From the NCBI GenBank assembly GCA_020025305.1, contig JAHHSG010000006.1, forward strand, positions 1 through 64,000: a DNA stretch of 64,000 bases. The letters are read 5' to 3'. Shown here piece by piece: positions 60,482-64,000 of this stretch. The number at the start of each line of letters is the position of its first letter. Positions within the stretch are counted from its first letter, which is position 1. The position numbers were made by a program, and so were the translations under genes. The stretch is from Oscillospiraceae bacterium (GTDB lineage: Bacteria > Bacillota > Clostridia > Oscillospirales > Oscillospiraceae). The notes under the pieces are model-generated. The model saw only the letters and a program-made list of their open reading frames with translations. It made no database searches and was not told the origin of the DNA.

Positions 60482-61210
60482 ATGATGGAAATCTTTCTTA
60501 CCTTAGCCTATCTCTTTTTTATCGGTTCAGTGCTTGGCTGGGTACTGGAACTACTCTTTCGTAATCTATGCCACCGCAGTGCCCAATGGATTAACCCCGG
60601 ATTTTGTACCGGACCGTATGTGCCGTTGTATGGATTCGGCCTGTGCATCCTTTATCTGCTGGCTTCTATCGAGCATCACTTACCTCTTCCCTCCCCTTTT
60701 TGGCGCAGTGCAGTCACCATTGTCATCATGGGCGTGGCGATGACCGCTCTTGAGTATGTGGCTGGCATCCTCTGTCTGCGCATTGCCAAGGTGCGGCTGT
60801 GGGATTACTCCGAACAGTGGGGCAATATACAAGGCATCATCTGCCCCCTTTTCTCCCTGGCCTGGGCAGTACTGGGCGGCATCTACGACCTCCTTGTCCA
60901 CCCCCGCGTGGAGATTGCCATGAACATCCTCTCCCACTCCCAAGGGTTCACTTTTTTCGTAGGGCTCTTCTTCGGTGTCTTTCTGGTGGACGTCGGGCAC
61001 TCCATCCAGCTAACAGCCAAGCTCAAAAAATTCGCTGAGGAAAACGCTGTCATCCTACGTTACGAGAGCATCAAAGCCCACATCCGTACGGCACAGAGCA
61101 ACCGTTCCCTTCGCTTTCATTTCTTTACTCCCTTCCGCTCCGTCCGGTCGTTAACGGAGCATCTTAGAGAAATGTATACCATACCCGGGAAATCACGAAA
61201 ACACCGATAA
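60482..61210 (+). CDS. CmpB-like (ABC_trans_CmpB, PF06541-type) membrane protein
   Basis: A 242-aa membrane protein with about five helices (near 4-20, 42-62, 72-92, 112-130 and 150-170). It has the family segments SVLGWVLELLFRNL near residue 15, RSAQWINPGFCTGPYVPLYGFG near residue 30 and LWDYSEQWGNIQGIICPLFS near residue 107. The C-terminal 60 residues are basic and cytoplasmic. Despite the family name, no ABC function is shown. ATG 60482, with a second ATG one codon later, follows AGAAAGGACGG. Confidence 0.8.
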   Translation: MMEIFLTLAYLFFIGSVLGWVLELLFRNLCHRSAQWINPGFCTGPYVPLYGFGLCILYLLASIEHHLPLPSPFWRSAVTIVIMGVAMTALEYVAGILCLRIAKVRLWDYSEQWGNIQGIICPLFSLAWAVLGGIYDLLVHPRVEIAMNILSHSQGFTFFVGLFFGVFLVDVGHSIQLTAKLKKFAEENAVILRYESIKAHIRTAQSNRSLRFHFFTPFRSVRSLTEHLREMYTIPGKSRKHR

Positions 61211-61227
61211 TCGACTATATTGTAAAG

Positions 61228-61266
61228 AAAACTGCGACGAGCATCCAGCACGCCGCAGTTTTTTAT
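61228..61266 (+). terminator. Rho-independent terminator
   Basis: AAAACTGCG with inner GCGTGC-type pairing and CGCAGTTTTTT, 18 bp after the CmpB-like gene. Confidence 0.85.
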
Positions 61267-61319
61267 GTCCGCTGTCTTACCACCAAACCATAGATTTCCA
61301 TGAACGGTTGCTAATATCT

Positions 61320-61534
61320 CTTCTACGTCAAGGCCTCGGCTACGCAGCCATTGGAAGAAGTTCCTCCAGCTGGCCTTGTCCTCTTTCCTGTCTCTCATAT
61401 CGGGCGGCCTGTGTCAGCTTTTCAGCCTCCGCTTCCAGCATCTCGTTCAGAGTTGCCTCTACACTTCCAAGAACAAGTTCTTTCAGCTGCCCCTTGATTG
61501 TTTCCTCATTTAGTTGTACAATTTTTTCAGACAT
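61320..61534 (-). pseudogene. IS256-family transposase remnant A (internal deletion)
   Basis: On the minus strand a normal IS256-type start is read from ATG 61534 (MSEKIVQLNEETIKGQLKEL and on to AARYERQ). The sequence then jumps, in another frame, to a segment from the middle of the transposase (KEDKASWRNFFQWLRSRGLD, about 61395-61330) and decays. Several hundred bases of the catalytic domain are missing, so it cannot be active. No intact terminal inverted repeats were recognised. Confidence 0.85.
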
Positions 61535-61579
61535 GGTTTGTGTTCGATCTATACACGCAGGGAAAGGCTGTGGTATGTT

Positions 61580-62185
61580 ATGAGCGATATTTATATCAAA
61601 GATTTGCTTTTTTCCTATGACAAAAATGCTCCGCTGATCCATTGCAAAATGCTTGCCTTTTCTTGTGGAAAGGCATATGCACTTGTAGGAAAAAACGGAA
61701 GTGGGAAAACAACCTTTTTAAAACTGTTGTTGGGGCTATTAAAGCCTTCGGAAGGGACGCTCTCTGGATTGGAAACCCAGAAGATAGGATTTGTTCCCGA
61801 CTATAATGGTTTGTATGAGTCATTGACGATTCTTGAAAATATCCGATTTCGCCTTGCGCTCTATCGGGAGAAATATTCGGATAAGGAAGCATATATTGCA
61901 GAGTTACTGGAGCGGTACGGCTTAAAAAGTGACGCAAATAAATTAGTAAAGCAGCTATCTCTCGGAATGAGGAAAAAAACTGCATTGATCTGTGCATTGG
62001 CGATAGCCCCATCGCTATTGATATTAGATGAGCCAACCACAGGACTGGATGAAGGGTCGCAGATCGAACTTGCTCAAATGCTGAATGAATTTATTTCGCC
62101 AAATACAATGGTGATTTGCACATCACATGATGCGGATTTTTTAGAGGCATTGGGAAGTGAAATCATCAGCTTCCCCTTGGAGTGA
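61580..62185 (+). CDS. ABC transporter ATP-binding protein (acquired, AT-rich)
   Basis: A 201-aa single NBD with Walker A GKNGSGKTT near residue 35, signature LSLGMRKK near residue 127 and Walker B LLILDEPTTGLD near residue 148, followed by the SHDADFLEALGSE switch region. It is short, with no C-terminal accessory domain. Codon use is visibly richer in A and T than the core genes, and it lies between two IS256 remnants, suggesting transfer. It partners the permease 4 bp downstream. The cargo cannot be read; small exporters of this shape often serve peptides. Confidence 0.88.
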   Translation: MSDIYIKDLLFSYDKNAPLIHCKMLAFSCGKAYALVGKNGSGKTTFLKLLLGLLKPSEGTLSGLETQKIGFVPDYNGLYESLTILENIRFRLALYREKYSDKEAYIAELLERYGLKSDANKLVKQLSLGMRKKTALICALAIAPSLLILDEPTTGLDEGSQIELAQMLNEFISPNTMVICTSHDADFLEALGSEIISFPLE

Positions 62186-62189
62186 TAAA

Positions 62190-63416
62190 ATGAAAGCGTT
62201 GATCTTTGCGCAATTGATAGGAATCCGGCAATCAAAAAAGCTTTTCTTTACCTTTGCGGTTGCACCGCTGCTGCTGTTGTTTTGTTCTTATCACGCCACC
62301 GACTCATGGATGGGGCCGAAATATGTACTTGCAATGTTTGCTGTTTTAAATGCGATGTTGAGCAGCGAAATAATGCATTGGCTGACAATCGATGAGATAA
62401 AGGATGGATTATTTGATATTATTTTGCTGAGTCCTCTTTCCAAAGAAGAAATTCTGTTAGGAAAACTGTGTATCCCCTCGTTGGGGGGCGTAGCATTTTC
62501 ATTTGGTTCCCTTGTGCTTAACAATATTCTCACAATGTGGTTTCCTTTTGCTCGATGGCAATTTACTATTGGCACAAGTCTATTGCTGCTTTTTAGTTGC
62601 ATAGCCTCTTGTTTGGTGGAGTTCATCGTTTTGATGGTTCTCCGCCGCAAGAACACAAACATCCATTTCTTTGTCATAGCCATCGGAATGCTGTTTTCAT
62701 TGTGGATGTACTATTTACTAGAAAATTCATTTCATTGGTTCCTTTTCTTAACCATTTCAACGACCTTTTTATTGGCTCTGCTTGCCCTTCAGTGTGTGAA
62801 CCAGAAAAGCCAAATGATACGAGCAAAAAATGAGATCTTGCTTCAAAGGCTTTATTCAAAATCCCCAACAACACCTTTGGGTGGGATGGTTAGAAATAAT
62901 CTGTCCGTCCTAAGGCTGCACAGGTACTCGTTCCTTCATCTGTGTACAGCAATGCTATCTCCTATTGTTATTGCATTTTTCTGCAATAGAACACCCGAAA
63001 TTCCAAGTGAAGCTGCTATCACCGCAGGAATGGCCTCTATTGCGGCCACGGTAAACATATATCTGGTTTATTATGCACTTCTATATGAGAACAGGCAAGG
63101 CATTTGGAATATTTTGCGAGTGGCTGGTTGTACCGCCAGATTTCGTTTCTTGGAAAAAACTCTTTCTGCGGGTGTCCTATCTTCTTTGTTAAGTGTGGTG
63201 TCTTTTTGTGGAATAGCGATCATTCACGGAGAAGTGCATGTAAAAATTGCCGTATTGACGGTTATGAACTGTTTCTTGTCTGCTATATTCACAAGTGCTT
63301 GCTTTTGCAAGGTTAATACCTTCAAGACTCAAAATATTGCAAAAATCATCATTTCCATATCATCTATTCTGCTGCAGATTGGGATGCTATTTCTCACAAA
63401 AATCGTAGGCATATAA
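62190..63416 (+). CDS. ABC-2-type permease-like membrane protein (acquired, AT-rich)
   Basis: A 408-aa membrane protein with about ten to twelve hydrophobic segments, two blocks of six separated by a charged loop near residues 200-225. No Cys-rich or peptidase domain is seen. It follows the ATPase with SD GGAG 8 nt before ATG 62190, and together they form a minimal exporter. It shares the AT-rich composition of the ATPase. I do not recognise a specific subfamily, so function is left open. Confidence 0.8.
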   Translation: MKALIFAQLIGIRQSKKLFFTFAVAPLLLLFCSYHATDSWMGPKYVLAMFAVLNAMLSSEIMHWLTIDEIKDGLFDIILLSPLSKEEILLGKLCIPSLGGVAFSFGSLVLNNILTMWFPFARWQFTIGTSLLLLFSCIASCLVEFIVLMVLRRKNTNIHFFVIAIGMLFSLWMYYLLENSFHWFLFLTISTTFLLALLALQCVNQKSQMIRAKNEILLQRLYSKSPTTPLGGMVRNNLSVLRLHRYSFLHLCTAMLSPIVIAFFCNRTPEIPSEAAITAGMASIAATVNIYLVYYALLYENRQGIWNILRVAGCTARFRFLEKTLSAGVLSSLLSVVSFCGIAIIHGEVHVKIAVLTVMNCFLSAIFTSACFCKVNTFKTQNIAKIIISISSILLQIGMLFLTKIVGI

Positions 63417-63455
63417 TCGTATGGATAGGATGAAGGACGGCAAAATCTATTTCAT

Positions 63456-63600
63456 GAAAATGTTGCAATTTTAGCAGCAAGTACCGTCAACGAGGGCGGA
63501 TATTGTGAAGTTTTGGGTGCTGCTGCGGGCAGGAAAGAGGACAAGGCCAGCCGGGTTAGCTTCTTTCAAGCGGCTCTGTGACAGAGGTCTGCAAACCATT
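63456..63600 (+). pseudogene. IS256-family transposase remnant B (frameshifted fragment)
   Basis: On the plus strand the frame from 63456 reads ENVAILAASTVNEGGYCEV followed by LGAAAGRKEDKASRVSFFQ, which is the middle of an IS256-type transposase. A one-base shift near 63570 is needed to continue (RLCDRGL), and the homology then ends. There is no start, no catalytic C terminus and no inverted repeat. The rest of 63417-63689 shows nothing else. Confidence 0.8.
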
Positions 63601-63689
63601 TTGCGCATAACCTTTGAAGGCATCGTCGTGGTACCCGTCCGAAGAAAAAGGAAGGTAAGCCCCGCTTTGCAGTCTTGGGCTTCCACAAT

Positions 63690-63725
63690 GAGAGGGCTGC
63701 TTTCCTGCAGGAAAGCAGCCCTCTC
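63690..63725. terminator. Long hairpin after the DegV-family gene
   Basis: GAGAGGGCTGCTTTCC and GGAAAGCAGCCCTCTC form a 16-bp perfect stem with a TGCA loop, between remnant B and the DegV gene end. T-content after it is low, but the stem is strong. Confidence 0.75.
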
Positions 63726-63736
63726 TTGTCTCTATG

Positions 63737-64000
63737 TTACACCTCGTAGCTGAGGATCATACCGCCCTGCTCGGCATAGTAGCTACATAGCGCCGTACAA
63801 GTACCGATGTCCACATTGGCCTCCGGGAAATCCCGTCGAATCATTTCCTTCAGATCTACTGCCGCCTGCAGGTTCAGACAGTGATCCAGCCGCACCTTGC
63901 CGCCTCTGTAGCCGTTCTTCTTCATCTCTTCCCAGATGGTGTTCAGCGTCTTTTTCTGACCGCGGCATTTGTGCAGCGGCTCCAGCCTTCCCTCAGCACT
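63737..64000 (-). CDS. DegV family protein, 3' part only
   Basis: The C-terminal 87 residues of a DegV-type fatty-acid-binding protein; the gene continues beyond the right window edge. The visible part has EPLHKCRGQKKTLNTIWEEM near its start, the VRLDHCLNLQAA segment and ends CSYYAEQGGMILSYEV, matching the DegV C-terminal domain. DegV (FakB-like) proteins bind fatty acids, and some present them to a fatty acid kinase. No frameshift is seen in the visible part. Confidence 0.85.
   Translation of the reverse strand, partial: SAEGRLEPLHKCRGQKKTLNTIWEEMKKNGYRGGKVRLDHCLNLQAAVDLKEMIRRDFPEANVDIGTCTALCSYYAEQGGMILSYEV

Overview
The window reads as one continuous stretch of chromosome from an anaerobic, butyrate-forming member of the Clostridia, most likely an Oscillospiraceae-type gut bacterium near Flavonifractor, Intestinimonas or Oscillibacter. 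That placement is inference. It rests on a complete crotonyl-CoA/butyryl-CoA gene set with electron-transfer flavoprotein, a butyryl-CoA:acetate CoA-transferase-type enzyme, a flavo-diiron oxygen-detoxifying protein, ferrous iron uptake (Feo), Firmicutes-style T-box and L20-leader attenuators, and strong AGGAGG ribosome binding sites. G+C is moderately high in most genes and visibly lower at about 34.5-40 kb and 61.5-63.4 kb. No rRNA, tRNA or CRISPR array was recognised.

Layout. 0-3.2 kb: alaS with its T-box leader; the last 86 bp of the window's alaS 3' region occur twice. 3.2-9 kb: small housekeeping units (YoaK-like membrane protein, U32 tRNA-modification-type protein and mltG, a 45-aa Cys-rich peptide, tmk, 3-methyladenine glycosylase plus HAD phosphatase). 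9-12.4 kb: Gre-type factor, MocR regulator, ECF S-component and YwlG-type protein, probably vitamin B6 related. 12.6-17.5 kb: the butyrate operon crt-hbd-bcd-etfB-etfA. 17.8-22.7 kb: trmB, a flavo-diiron protein with two rubredoxin domains, infC-rpmI-rplT with leader attenuator and AUU start, an Asn-rich 59-aa protein, and a VanY-type carboxypeptidase. 22.7-27.5 kb: nucleotidyltransferase, LCP protein, PhzF-like protein with an odd start, metallophosphoesterase.

27.8-34.5 kb: a nucleoside uptake operon (BMP lipoprotein, two-NBD ATPase, two permeases, uridine phosphorylase) preceded by an IclR regulator. 34.5-40.2 kb: a lower-GC catabolic set (amidohydrolase, RocB-like M20 hydrolase, AGCS symporter) behind a 730-bp AT-rich control region. 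40.3-46 kb: DUF4298 protein, the CoA-transferase that can finish butyrate synthesis, an isolated holin-endolysin pair, a YtrA-type GntR regulator with ABC exporter, and a CoA-binding protein.

46.4-55.4 kb: a ten-gene Mrp/Mbh-type cation/proton antiporter operon with four separate antiporter-like subunits and no full-length MrpA, the most unusual system here. It is followed by a threonine aldolase. 56.5-60.3 kb: a CrtO-like protein and the Feo operon (two FeoA, FeoB, FeoB-associated Cys-rich peptide) with DtxR-type palindromes. 60.5-64 kb: a CmpB-like membrane protein, an AT-rich ABC transporter bracketed by two decayed IS256-family transposase fragments, and the 3' part of a DegV-family gene.

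Together the genes give a picture of energy conservation by electron-bifurcating butyryl-CoA formation, coupled to ion-gradient management (Mrp-type complex, AGCS sodium symporter), oxygen defence and iron and nucleoside scavenging.
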